From the NCBI RefSeq assembly GCF_902806455.1, contig NZ_CADCWQ010000001.1, positions 558,001 to 622,000 of the forward strand: a stretch of 64,000 nt of DNA, read 5' to 3'. The stretch comes from Virgibacillus doumboii (GTDB taxonomy: Bacteria; Bacillota; Bacilli; Bacillales; Amphibacillaceae). The notes beneath the pieces were generated by a model, which was not told where the DNA came from, did no database searches, and saw only the letters and a list, made by a program, of their open reading frames with translations. Shown here piece after piece: positions 53,743-62,421 of this stretch. Every line of letters begins with the position of its first letter. Position 1 is the first letter of the stretch. A program made the position numbers and the translations under genes.

Positions 53743-54429
53743 ATGAAACTAATTGATTTGACGTTGGAACTATTTGATGGGCTGCAATCATTTAAGAGTC
53801 ACCCCCCTTTTGAGATTAAGGAACACTCAACGTTTGAAAACTCCGGGCACCGTTATATTTTGCCATGCAAGGGCTTTGAGTCACGGCTTATCACATTTTC
53901 GGATCATAGCGGCACTCATATTGACGCACCTGTTCATTTTATTGAAGGTGGTCAGACGGCGAGTGACATGACGTTAGAAAATACGATGGGAGCGGCTGTA
54001 TTCCTGGATATTTCCGAATTTAAAACCCAGGATGAAGCTGTCACCGCTGAGATGTTGGATAAAGCAGAAGAGAAACAGGGAATCCATGTTCAGGAAAACG
54101 ATATAGTTCTTGTCCGCACACGAAAAGGCACATGGGGTGATGATGATTTCTATGAAGCAAAAGCTTTTGCTAAAAGTGCCGGAGAGTGGCTGACGAGCAA
54201 GAAAGTGAAAACTGTCGGTCTGGACCTGCCAAATATTGATGTGAATGACAATATGAAACGTGAAGTCCATATGGAAGTGCTTGGAAATAATATTTATATT
54301 ATTGAAAACCTGGTTAATCTTGAAAAATTGCCGAAACAGAAACGATTTCAGTTTCAGGCATTACCATTGAAAATCAAAAATGCGACCGCATCACCTGTAA
54401 GGGCAATTGCTTTTGTGGATGAATCTTGA
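53743..54429 (+). CDS. Cyclase/kynurenine formamidase-like hydrolase
   Basis: 228 aa. The metal motif H-S-G-T-H-I-D-A-P-V-H-F (about 62-73) is diagnostic of the cyclase family (PF04199), which holds formamidases, isatin hydrolases and polyketide-type cyclases. LVRTRKGTWGDD and VGLDLPNIDV follow as usual. It probably opens or forms a ring or amide in the pathway; AGGAGG precedes the ATG. There is no tryptophan-pathway gene nearby, so kynurenine is unlikely as substrate. Confidence 0.85.
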   Translation: MKLIDLTLELFDGLQSFKSHPPFEIKEHSTFENSGHRYILPCKGFESRLITFSDHSGTHIDAPVHFIEGGQTASDMTLENTMGAAVFLDISEFKTQDEAVTAEMLDKAEEKQGIHVQENDIVLVRTRKGTWGDDDFYEAKAFAKSAGEWLTSKKVKTVGLDLPNIDVNDNMKREVHMEVLGNNIYIIENLVNLEKLPKQKRFQFQALPLKIKNATASPVRAIAFVDES

Positions 54430-54446
54430 GCGTGAGGAGGTAGCGT

Positions 54447-55178
54447 ATGGATATATTGAATTATTTTAAAGATATCTATGGTGAAGTTCCTGAATGGGTT
54501 AAGAAAATGAATGACTACAACGTTGAAGTGCTTGAACATTATACGAAGTTACGAGACGAAGTCATGGCAGAGAGGAGCATTCCAAAAAAGGATAAGGAAT
54601 TAATACTTGTTGGGATAAATGCCGCTCGTCGATATGAAAAAAGCATGTTGAATCATACGAAAAGTGCTGTTGATTTAGGAGCAACCATTCCTGAATTAGT
54701 TGAAATCCTTACCCCTTGTATATTATCAAGGGGTATTCCTGCATGGCTGGAAGGCGTTAAAGCAGTTCAATATGCAAAAGAATATAGTGGAAACAGCGAT
54801 TCAGCTGATGCAGCAGAAAAGGATACGGGTTCTGACTTTCAGAATGTGGATGAGGCAATTGCCTATTATAAAGAAGAAGCCGGCGGAGTTAAGTCCGATT
54901 GGGTTGATATTCTGGAGGGAGAAGCTCCTGAGGTTTTAAGACATTACGGTAATCTGAGAACTTCCGTTTTAAAAGACGGCGTGGTTCCAAGAAAATTAAA
55001 GGAACTTGTACTTGTTGGAATTAATGTGGCAGAACAGTATGAAAAAGGGATTGCAATTCATGTTAATACAGCAAGAAAACTGGGTGCAACTGATCAGGAA
55101 ATAGCCGAGGTGTCACTTCTGGGGATGCTGACTGCGGGAATCCCTGCTTGGTTTGAGGGAAGTGCGTTTCTGAAATAA
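54447..55178 (+). CDS. Double carboxymuconolactone decarboxylase-like protein
   Basis: 243 aa with two CMD repeats (about 20-115 and 135-240). Each has K-x-L-x-L-V-G-I-N-A/V-A, then Y-E-K-S/G and a conserved His (LNHTKSAVDLGAT, AIHVNTARKLGAT). The CxxC of AhpD peroxidases is absent. This fits PcaC-type decarboxylases/lactone enzymes rather than peroxide reduction, though the CMD fold is functionally broad. Last gene of the first operon. Confidence 0.82.
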   Translation: MDILNYFKDIYGEVPEWVKKMNDYNVEVLEHYTKLRDEVMAERSIPKKDKELILVGINAARRYEKSMLNHTKSAVDLGATIPELVEILTPCILSRGIPAWLEGVKAVQYAKEYSGNSDSADAAEKDTGSDFQNVDEAIAYYKEEAGGVKSDWVDILEGEAPEVLRHYGNLRTSVLKDGVVPRKLKELVLVGINVAEQYEKGIAIHVNTARKLGATDQEIAEVSLLGMLTAGIPAWFEGSAFLK

Positions 55179-55265
55179 TTTATGAATCTTCATTTGAGAG
55201 TATAGTGCATTATTTTTTTACCAGTTTCATATATATGATATAATCAATGTACGAATAATATAAAA

Positions 55266-55284
55266 TTGTACGTAATTCGTACAA
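55266..55284. promoter_or_regulatory. IclR operator 2
   Basis: TTGTACGTAATTCGTACAA with a further TGTACG 18 bp upstream, the same arrangement as operator 1. TATAAT at about 55239-55244 marks the promoter. It drives the second half of the regulon. Confidence 0.75.
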
Positions 55285-55306
55285 AATGAAGTGAGGTGTT
55301 TTTCAG

Positions 55307-56149
55307 ATGGAGTCTTACAAGAAAGAAATCAATGGAAAAACGATTCAAGTTGTTGACTATCCTGGCAAAAAAGGTCCAATCATTGCGATTCATGGGTTAA
55401 CTGGAACGCACAAAAACATGCATTATTATGCTGAAAGATTTAAAGGGGAATACCGTTTTATTTCCGTGGATTTGCGCGGCCGGGGAAACAGTGATGCACT
55501 TGATGCGGATCCATCCATTTTTAAGCATGCAGACGACATCATTGGGCTTATTAATGCTATGGAAATTGATAACCCGATTTTAATGGGTCATTCGATGGGG
55601 GCTTTTATTTCAGCGATTGTCGCCAGTAAGCTAGATTCTGTCAAAGGCGTCATATTACTGGATGGTGCTGCAGAAATGTCTGAGCATCAGCAGGATATCG
55701 TGAAGCCGTCCCTTGGGAGGCTGAGTAAAGAATACAACTCGAAGGAACATTATGTGGAAGAAATAAAAGGGACTTATTCGAATCTGGGAATCACCTGGAA
55801 TGAAACTTTACAGGATGCAGTTGAATATGAGGTAGATACAGTAGGAGACCATTGGGAAAATAAATCGGAACAGACAGCAATAGAAGCAGATTTTGAAAGT
55901 TTTTACACATTTAATCCGGAAGAAATCTGCGCTCAAATAAGCTGCCCGGTGTTGCTCGTCTATGCAGAAAGCGATATTGGTTCAATGCCGCCGTTATTTT
56001 ATCTGAGCGATTACGACAAAACAAAAAAATATACCGAACAGCTGGAAACGGTTATTTCTGATTGCAATCACTATACAATGGTCTTTGAAAAACGAGATGA
56101 CATTAATAGTGAAATAGAGTCGTTTCTGGAAAGGCGGGTGGATTCATGA
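55307..56149 (+). CDS. Alpha/beta hydrolase
   Basis: 280 aa. Oxyanion motif AIHGLTGTHKNM (about 27), nucleophile elbow GHSMGA (Ser about 96), Asp in VYAESDIGS (about 225) and His in SDCNHYTM (about 256). Related to 3-oxoadipate enol-lactone hydrolases and other carbon-carbon or ester hydrolases. Its stop overlaps the next CMD gene by 4 bp, a pairing reminiscent of PcaD-PcaC. Confidence 0.84.
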   Translation: MESYKKEINGKTIQVVDYPGKKGPIIAIHGLTGTHKNMHYYAERFKGEYRFISVDLRGRGNSDALDADPSIFKHADDIIGLINAMEIDNPILMGHSMGAFISAIVASKLDSVKGVILLDGAAEMSEHQQDIVKPSLGRLSKEYNSKEHYVEEIKGTYSNLGITWNETLQDAVEYEVDTVGDHWENKSEQTAIEADFESFYTFNPEEICAQISCPVLLVYAESDIGSMPPLFYLSDYDKTKKYTEQLETVISDCNHYTMVFEKRDDINSEIESFLERRVDS

Positions 56150-56868
56150 GTACTGGTCTGGAATATTTTAAACAAGTTTATGATCAGGTACCGGGATGGG
56201 TGCAGAAAATGCATGATTACAGTCCTGAAGTGCTTGATCAATATACTGGGATACGTGGACAAATTATGGGGGATGGCCCGGTCCTGACGCGGAAAGAAAA
56301 GGATGTGCTGATTGCCAGCATGAATGCCGCTCGGTTGTATTCACGCAGTATGGTTTATCATACGAAAGGTACAGTCGATCATGGGCTGGGTGTACCAGAG
56401 CTGGTGGAATATTTTTTGACGGCATATTTATATAAAGGTACGGAAGCACTTAGCGTGAGTCTGGAAGCCATCAAGTACGCTCTGGAACTAAAAGGCGTCA
56501 AGGTTGAGCTGCCTGATCAAAAACTTGAAATTGATGAAGACATTTTCCTGGTAATTCTTGACTGGCTGCATAATTATGATACCAGTTTTATAGAAACTGT
56601 GTTTGCAGCTGTGAAATCAGGTGATGAAAGCCAGATACAGGAAAGAATTCTTAGTGATGGACACGTTTCATCACAACAGAAGCATCTGAATATGGTTGGC
56701 AGTTATATCGTTGAACTAAAAGGTGAAGAGGCAGTGCCATGGATTGAAAAGGCACGCGAAGTTGGTGTTAAGGAAGAAGAACTGGCAGACCTTGGCTATA
56801 ATTGCATTCTAACAGCGGGAATTCCCGCATGGTTTGAAATCAGTGACACTTTAAAACAGGCAAAATAA
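56146..56868 (+). CDS. Second double CMD-like protein
   Basis: 240 aa, related in layout to the protein at 54447 (shared EVPGWVQKM-like opening, Y-SPEVLDQY, LIASMNAARLYSRS). The first repeat keeps the His (VYHTKGTVDHG). The second is degenerate, with VPWIEKAREVGV where the His segment would be. Both copies end AGIPAWFE. It may work with the first as a mixed complex. Confidence 0.8.
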   Translation: MSTGLEYFKQVYDQVPGWVQKMHDYSPEVLDQYTGIRGQIMGDGPVLTRKEKDVLIASMNAARLYSRSMVYHTKGTVDHGLGVPELVEYFLTAYLYKGTEALSVSLEAIKYALELKGVKVELPDQKLEIDEDIFLVILDWLHNYDTSFIETVFAAVKSGDESQIQERILSDGHVSSQQKHLNMVGSYIVELKGEEAVPWIEKAREVGVKEEELADLGYNCILTAGIPAWFEISDTLKQAK

Positions 56869-56890
56869 TGAATGTAACGGGGGAGAAGGC

Positions 56891-57577
56891 ATGCAAAAAA
56901 TTAAACATGACGTTCAAGAAGCTTTATCCTGTGTCAAAAACGGAGATACCGTTCTGGTTGGGGGCTTTGGATTAATTGGTGCCCCACTCACCTTAATTGA
57001 TGAGCTGACTAAAAGAGATGTGTTTGACCTGACAATTGTCAGCAACAACCTTGGTGAATCCGGAAAAGGACTAGGGATTCTATTAAATCAGAACAAAATT
57101 AAAAAAGGGATTGGCTCCTATTTTACGAGTAATCGTGATGTTGGTGATAAATATCAGAAAGGTGAAATCGAACTTGAGTTAAAGCCACAGGGAACAATGG
57201 CTGAGTCACTGCGGGCCGGTGGTGCTGGACTTGGCGGCTATTACACGACAACCGCAGTCGGTACAGATCTGGCAAAAGGCAAGGAAGAACGCGAAATTGA
57301 TGGAGTCCGATATGTTTTGGAAAAGCCAATCCGCGGCGATGTGGCACTGATTCGTGCACACAAGGCAGATACATTGGGCAATGTAGTTTATTATAAGACA
57401 GCCCGTAACTTCAATCCGCTGATGGCTACTGCGGCAAAAACGGTAATTGTTGAAGTTGATGAAATTGTCGAACCGGGCGAACTGGATCCGGAAGCGATCG
57501 TCACTTCTCATCTATACGTTGATATGATTATTGAAGCGCAGCAAATCCTGACAAAGGATGGTGTAGTAACAAAATGA
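56891..57577 (+). CDS. 3-oxoacid CoA-transferase subunit A
   Basis: 228 aa. GDTVLVGGFGLIGAP (about 18-32), VSNNLGESGKGLG and GYYTTTAVGTDLAKGK define SCOT/AtoD/PcaI-type subunit A. Transfers CoA from succinyl-CoA or acetyl-CoA to a 3-oxo acid together with subunit B, whose gene overlaps by 4 bp. Acetoacetate or 3-oxoadipate are the usual substrates; which applies here is open. Confidence 0.88.
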   Translation: MQKIKHDVQEALSCVKNGDTVLVGGFGLIGAPLTLIDELTKRDVFDLTIVSNNLGESGKGLGILLNQNKIKKGIGSYFTSNRDVGDKYQKGEIELELKPQGTMAESLRAGGAGLGGYYTTTAVGTDLAKGKEEREIDGVRYVLEKPIRGDVALIRAHKADTLGNVVYYKTARNFNPLMATAAKTVIVEVDEIVEPGELDPEAIVTSHLYVDMIIEAQQILTKDGVVTK

Positions 57578-58230
57578 CGGCTAAATTAGACAAAAAAGAA
57601 ATGCAGCATATGATTGCCAAGCGGGCAGCAAAAGAATTGAAGGGTCCGTTAACGGTCAATTTGGGGATCGGAATACCGACTCTGATACCGGAATATATGG
57701 ACGACGACGAGATCTATCTTCATACGGAAAACGGCTTGCTTGGTGTCACAGATGTGAAGATGGAAGATATGGACCCAAATCTGGTGAATGCAGGTAAATT
57801 ACCTGTCGGTGAAGCTGTGGGAGCATCCTACTTTAATAGTTCTGATTCGTTTGCAATGATTCGTGGCGGTCATGTGGATGTCGCAATTTTAGGTGCACTT
57901 CAGGTGGATCAGCGGGGCGTTATTGCCAATTGGGCTGTTCCCGGCAAAAACATTATGGGTGTCGGAGGTGCAATGGACTTACTTGTCGGCGCCAAAAAAG
58001 TGATTGTAACGATGAGCCATACATCAAAAGATGGTTCCAGTAAAATTTTGAAAGAATGTACGTATCCAATCACGTCAACCCGGAGTGTTGATATGATCCT
58101 GACAGAGCTGGCGGTATTTGAAGTTGTTGATAGGAAATTGAAACTGGTTGATATTATGCCGGGAGCGACAATTGAAGAGATCCGGGAGAAAACGGATGCG
58201 GATTTTGAAGTAGCTTTAACATATAGTTAA
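57574..58230 (+). CDS. 3-oxoacid CoA-transferase subunit B
   Basis: 218 aa. The catalytic glutamate is in HTENGLLG (Glu52) after NLGIGIPTL. RGGHVDVAILGALQVDQ and the glycine loop GVGGAMDLLVGAKKV are typical. Translation is coupled to subunit A. Pairs with the thiolase 31 bp downstream to convert a 3-oxo acid to acyl-CoA plus acetyl-CoA. Confidence 0.9.
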   Translation: MTAKLDKKEMQHMIAKRAAKELKGPLTVNLGIGIPTLIPEYMDDDEIYLHTENGLLGVTDVKMEDMDPNLVNAGKLPVGEAVGASYFNSSDSFAMIRGGHVDVAILGALQVDQRGVIANWAVPGKNIMGVGGAMDLLVGAKKVIVTMSHTSKDGSSKILKECTYPITSTRSVDMILTELAVFEVVDRKLKLVDIMPGATIEEIREKTDADFEVALTYS

Positions 58231-58261
58231 TAACAAACTTGAATAAACAGGGGATGATGAC

Positions 58262-59455
58262 TTGAAACAAGCAGTAATTGTTGATTCTGTCCGTACAGCC
58301 ATCGGGAAGCTCGGTGGAACATTGGGGAATGAAACGGCGGATTATCTTGGATCACATGTAATCGAAGAGCTCGCTGGGCGGACTAATCTGGACAAAAGTA
58401 CTGTTGATGAAGTTATTTTTGGTCAGGCAAAACAAAGCTCGGATGCATCAAATGTTGCCCGCGTTTCAATGTTACGAGCAGGAATTCCAGCAGAAGTTCC
58501 CGGGTATACGCTGCACCGGCAGTGCGGTTCCGGTCTCCAGTCAATTAACTCAGCAGCCCAGCAAATTCAGCTCGGGTTAAGCGATATTATCATTGCGGGT
58601 GGTACCGAATCAATGAGTACAGCACCTTATTATGTCAGCGGCGTACGGTTCGGTGTTAAATCAGGTGATGTTGCGTTGAAGGATCCAAATACAGCAAGTC
58701 AGCCGGGGTCGCAGCCATATGAAAAATATGGAAATCTGAACATGGGACTGACAGCGGAAAATGTCGCAGAAAAATTTGGAGTTTTACGTGAGGAACAAGA
58801 TGAATTCGCGATGGGTAGTCAGGAAAAGACGAAAAACGCTATTGAAAAGGGTTATTTTGAAAAGGAAATCGCACCTTATACTGTAAAAACACGAAAAAGT
58901 GAGATTGAATTTAAAGTCGATGAGCACCCGCGTGAAACAAGTCTTGAAAAACTGGCGAAATTAAAACCTGTATTCAAGGAAGGCGGTAATGTTACTGCGG
59001 GTAATGCAAGCGGCCGAAACGACGGAGCGTCTGCCTTGCTGGTTATGTCAGAAGATGAGGCAGTGAACCGAGGTTATCAGCCCAAGGCACGAATCCTGGC
59101 ACAGGCTGCCGCTGGTGTCGACCCTAAACTAATGGGAATGGGACCTGTCCACGCAACACGAAAAGCGTTAAAACAAACAGATTTATCAATTGATGATATT
59201 GAAATTGTTGAGTTGAATGAAGCCTTTGCAGCGCAATCCATAGCGTGCATTAATGAACTCGGATTGGATCGCAAAATAGTAAACCCGAACGGCGGTGCCA
59301 TTGCCATGGGACATCCAATTGGAGCAACAGGAGCTATCTTAATGACAAAATTGCTTCATGAAATGGAACGTACGGGTAAAAAATATGGCCTGGTTACATT
59401 GTGCATTGCTGGTGGAATGGGGATTTCGACTATAGTGGAGAATATGCAAGTTTAA
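58262..59455 (+). CDS. Acetyl-CoA acetyltransferase (thiolase)
   Basis: 397 aa, TTG start. Catalytic Cys88 in HRQCGSGLQS, NEAFAAQ (about 320), His in GHPIGATGA (about 351) and Cys in CIAGGMG (about 383). Degradative/biosynthetic thiolase type II; in this operon it cleaves the 3-oxoacyl-CoA made by the CoA transferase. A terminator follows. Confidence 0.9.
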   Translation: MKQAVIVDSVRTAIGKLGGTLGNETADYLGSHVIEELAGRTNLDKSTVDEVIFGQAKQSSDASNVARVSMLRAGIPAEVPGYTLHRQCGSGLQSINSAAQQIQLGLSDIIIAGGTESMSTAPYYVSGVRFGVKSGDVALKDPNTASQPGSQPYEKYGNLNMGLTAENVAEKFGVLREEQDEFAMGSQEKTKNAIEKGYFEKEIAPYTVKTRKSEIEFKVDEHPRETSLEKLAKLKPVFKEGGNVTAGNASGRNDGASALLVMSEDEAVNRGYQPKARILAQAAAGVDPKLMGMGPVHATRKALKQTDLSIDDIEIVELNEAFAAQSIACINELGLDRKIVNPNGGAIAMGHPIGATGAILMTKLLHEMERTGKKYGLVTLCIAGGMGISTIVENMQV

Positions 59456-59469
59456 TAGAGTTATTGGAG

Positions 59470-59498
59470 ACAGATCAGTTGCGGCTGGTCTGTTTTAT
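59470..59498 (+). terminator. Terminator after the thiolase gene
   Basis: ACAGATCAG and CTGGTCTGT arms (one G-T wobble) with a TTTTATTA tail. Confidence 0.75.
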
Positions 59499-59674
59499 TA
59501 TAGTCTACCAGGAAATTATAAAATTTGTGAGCTGTGAATAACTTAATATCCTTAAAAGGTCGCGTCCGGCTCCAGCGCTAAAGCTGTAGTAAACTTTCTT
59601 CACCACCGTACGATAAGTCAGTTCTTGGACATGATGACGGGAATCAGGCTATTGCTCTGACTGTAGATGACGAA

Positions 59675-59850
59675 GCGGACATATTTTCCGTTAATTACCC
59701 CAAAGTCACTGTTTTAGCAGTATTCGCGGACATATTTTCCGCTACCAAAAATCGGCCTGATTTCATATGCTTTTTGCTGGATAGCGGAAAATATGCCAGT
59801 AACAGGCTGAAATTCACTTAAATGTTAAATATAACGGAAAATATGTCCGC
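59675..59850. repeat. Cluster of GCGGACATATTTTCCG repeats
   Basis: The 16-mer GCGGACATATTTTCCG occurs at 59675-59690 and 59726-59741. It recurs in inverse orientation at 59835-59850 (perfect) and 59785-59797 (partial). The direct and inverse pairs could fold into a long hairpin. No reading frame covers the block. Confidence 0.7.
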
Positions 59851-59879
59851 CTGATTATTACCGAATCGCGGATTGTATG

Positions 59880-60030
59880 CTGCGTCGGCCGGTCATCCCT
59901 CACAAGCATCTGACGAATGGGAACCACTAAGCGTGGCAACTCCGGCACACCCGCGGGCGCGGGGGACAATCAGTCGCTAGCCGGGCGCTTGCGCCTTTGT
60001 TTCTTTATTTCTAAAAGAAACAGACTCAAC
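59880..60030. other. GC-rich intergenic block
   Basis: Locally GC-rich DNA (ACCCGCGGGCGCGGGGG, then GCTAGCCGGGCGCTTGCGCC) in otherwise AT-rich surroundings, with several short inverted repeats. A similar GTCCGGCTCCAGCGCT lies at 59567. These look like dispersed Bacillaceae intergenic repeats. I see no gene between 59456 and 60132. Confidence 0.4.
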
Positions 60031-60132
60031 TTCCACCATTTAAAGACACATTTAAGACGTTTTCTTTAAATCCTTCCTTCGATATAATTAATTTAGTAAA
60101 TATTCTAACTTTAATAATTGGGAGGGATTTTC

Positions 60133-61386
60133 ATGGAATCGCAAACGGTTAATGAGCATTCATCTAATTTTGAAAGCGGTAACAAAGGCGGTGGCAAAAA
60201 GAGTATTTTCAAATACTTGGGTCCCGCTCTTATCACTTCAGCACTTGTATTGGGGCCTGGTAGTTTAACACTATCATCCACAATTGGTACTGTTTTTGGG
60301 AATCAGTTGGTATGGATTTTTGTTGTCACAATAATCTTTATGATGATTTACACGGAAATGAGTACGAGAATCGGAATAGCATCCGATGTAAGTTTTATTC
60401 AAGTGATTAAGCAAAAATGGGGAACATGGGGAGCAGTTCTAATTGGTATTGGTGCTTTTCTGGTAACTGCTTCGTTCCAGGCAGGTAACTCCATTGGTAT
60501 TGGGGTTGCGGCATCGGCAATCGTTGGAGGCACTCCTGCATTTTGGGTTATTGCTTTTACGATAGCCGGGGCATTACTGTTATTTTCTAAAGACTTTTAC
60601 AGTGTCCTCGAAAAAGTAATGTTAGGCCTTGTCGCTCTTATGCTGGTTTCTTTCTTAATAACTGTTTTTCTGGCCAAACCATCAATAGGGTCAATCGCGG
60701 GTGGTCTTGTGCCGTCTATACCTGCAGGATCACTAGGATTAATTATAGGTTATACTGCTACTTGTTTCTCCATAGTAGGGGCAAGTTATCAGTCATACCT
60801 TGTTCAGGAAAAAGGTTGGAATAAAGCATATGCCAAAGAGGGGATGAAAGAATCCTACTTAGGAATCTTTTTACTTGGGTTCATTTCCTTTCTAGTAATG
60901 ATTGCAGCTGCAGCAGTACTAAAACCGGCAGGAATCGAGATTAACTCCGTAGCTGATATGGGACTGGCATTGGAGCCATTGTTTGGTACATGGGCAACAA
61001 CCATATTCATGCTCGGACTTTTTGGAGCAGCATTTTCTTCATTAATGGGGAACGCGACGATCGGTGGAGCAATGTTATCTGACGGTGTTGGTTTCGGAAG
61101 TAAATTAAAGAATAAAAAAGTTAAATTGGCCATTATAGCGGTTATGTTGTTTGGCTCTATTATTGCAATTATTTTTGGAGGGGCTCCAGTAAATCTGATT
61201 ATTTTTGCACAGGCAATTACCATTGTTGCCGTTCCATTTATCGCGATTGCACTTTTAGTTGTGGCAAACGATAAAAAAATTATGGGCGATCTAAAAAATA
61301 CATTATTAAAAAATATTATTGCAATAGCTGGGTTAATTGTATTAATTCTTTTAGCATTTAATAACGTAAAAAATATCTTTCTATAA
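60133..61386 (+). CDS. Nramp-family-like membrane transporter without canonical metal motifs
   Basis: 417 aa from ATG 60133 (GGGAGG 9 bp upstream). About 11 membrane segments with the Nramp opening FKYLGPALITSALVLGPGSLT. Two hallmark sites are missing: the Asp-Pro-Gly-Asn of segment 1 is replaced by GPGSLTLSS, and the Met-Pro-His of segment 6 by FSIVGASYQS. These residues bind Mn or Fe in true Nramp proteins. It stands first in a cassette with a sugar-nucleotide-type dehydrogenase and a DapA-family lyase, so an organic substrate is more likely than a transition metal. Confidence 0.75.
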   Translation: MESQTVNEHSSNFESGNKGGGKKSIFKYLGPALITSALVLGPGSLTLSSTIGTVFGNQLVWIFVVTIIFMMIYTEMSTRIGIASDVSFIQVIKQKWGTWGAVLIGIGAFLVTASFQAGNSIGIGVAASAIVGGTPAFWVIAFTIAGALLLFSKDFYSVLEKVMLGLVALMLVSFLITVFLAKPSIGSIAGGLVPSIPAGSLGLIIGYTATCFSIVGASYQSYLVQEKGWNKAYAKEGMKESYLGIFLLGFISFLVMIAAAAVLKPAGIEINSVADMGLALEPLFGTWATTIFMLGLFGAAFSSLMGNATIGGAMLSDGVGFGSKLKNKKVKLAIIAVMLFGSIIAIIFGGAPVNLIIFAQAITIVAVPFIAIALLVVANDKKIMGDLKNTLLKNIIAIAGLIVLILLAFNNVKNIFL

Positions 61387-61404
61387 ATCTAATGAGGTGA
61401 TTAT

Positions 61405-62421
61405 ATGCAAACAATAGAAGATCTCGATGAAATAATGACAAAACCTTCACCCCGTTTAATAAATGATGTAAAAAAAATTCCCGGTGACATAATGATTCTT
61501 GGTGTAGGCGGAAAAATGGGGCCGTCGTTGGCAAAACAGGCCAGGCGGGCAATTGATGAAGCAGGTGTGGATAAAAAAGTTATTGGGGTTTCCCGTTTTT
61601 CATCTGGCTCTCTGAAGAGTGACCTGGAATCATCCGGTATTGAAACGATTGCGGCCGATCTTTTAAATGATAAGGAACTGCAGGCATTACCAAATGTTGA
61701 AAACGTCATCTATATGGCTGGTAAGAAGTTTGGCACGATGGGAAATGAACACGTTACATGGGCAATGAATGCTTATCTGCCGGGAAGGGTTGCAGAGAAA
61801 TTTCAGGATGCTAATATCATTATATTTTCATCGGGCAATATTTACCCGTTCGTTGATGTGACGAAGGGTGCAAGCACGGAACACACTCCAACGAATCCGA
61901 TTGGGGAGTATGCGCAATCCTGTCTGGGAAGGGAGCGTGTTTTCACTTACTTTTCCAGGAAAAATGATACGCCAATTCTCTTATTCCGGCTGAATTATGC
62001 AATTGACATGCGGTATGGCGTGTTACTGGAAATAGCCAAACAGGTATACCAGGATAAGCCGGTAGATCTGACAACAGGTCATGTAAATGTTATTTGGCAG
62101 GGGGATGCAAGCGAGTATGCTATTCGGTCGCTGCTTCATTGCAGTACGGATCCTTCTATTTTAAATATAACAGGACCGGAAACTGCTTCTGTTCGTTTTC
62201 TTGCAGAGGAATTTGGCAGACATTTTAATAAGTCAGTTTCCTTTGTAAACGAGGAGGCGCCGAAAGCAATGCTTAATAACTCGGGAAAAGCACACAAATT
62301 ATTTGGATATCCAAGTGTTCCCCTGCAACAAATGATTGAATGGACTGCTGAATGGCTTAAACATGATGGAGAAATTATTGATAAACCAACACATTTCCAG
62401 GAAAGACAAGGAGCGTTTTAA
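61405..62421 (+). CDS. NAD-dependent epimerase/dehydratase family protein
   Basis: 338 aa. Rossmann motif MILGVGGKMGPSLA (about 30-43), later NVIYMAGKK and IIIFSSGNIYPF, typical of extended SDR epimerases. The catalytic Tyr lies in IGEYAQSCLG (about 169), but the Lys expected four residues later is Cys, so the YxxxK pair is broken. Either the position is displaced or the enzyme works differently. It ends directly before the ATG of the lyase gene. Confidence 0.78.
   Translation: MQTIEDLDEIMTKPSPRLINDVKKIPGDIMILGVGGKMGPSLAKQARRAIDEAGVDKKVIGVSRFSSGSLKSDLESSGIETIAADLLNDKELQALPNVENVIYMAGKKFGTMGNEHVTWAMNAYLPGRVAEKFQDANIIIFSSGNIYPFVDVTKGASTEHTPTNPIGEYAQSCLGRERVFTYFSRKNDTPILLFRLNYAIDMRYGVLLEIAKQVYQDKPVDLTTGHVNVIWQGDASEYAIRSLLHCSTDPSILNITGPETASVRFLAEEFGRHFNKSVSFVNEEAPKAMLNNSGKAHKLFGYPSVPLQQMIEWTAEWLKHDGEIIDKPTHFQERQGAF

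Noticed and set aside
59675..59850. CRISPR array
   Set aside because: Only three to four repeats of 16 bp in mixed orientation with irregular spacing and no cas genes.
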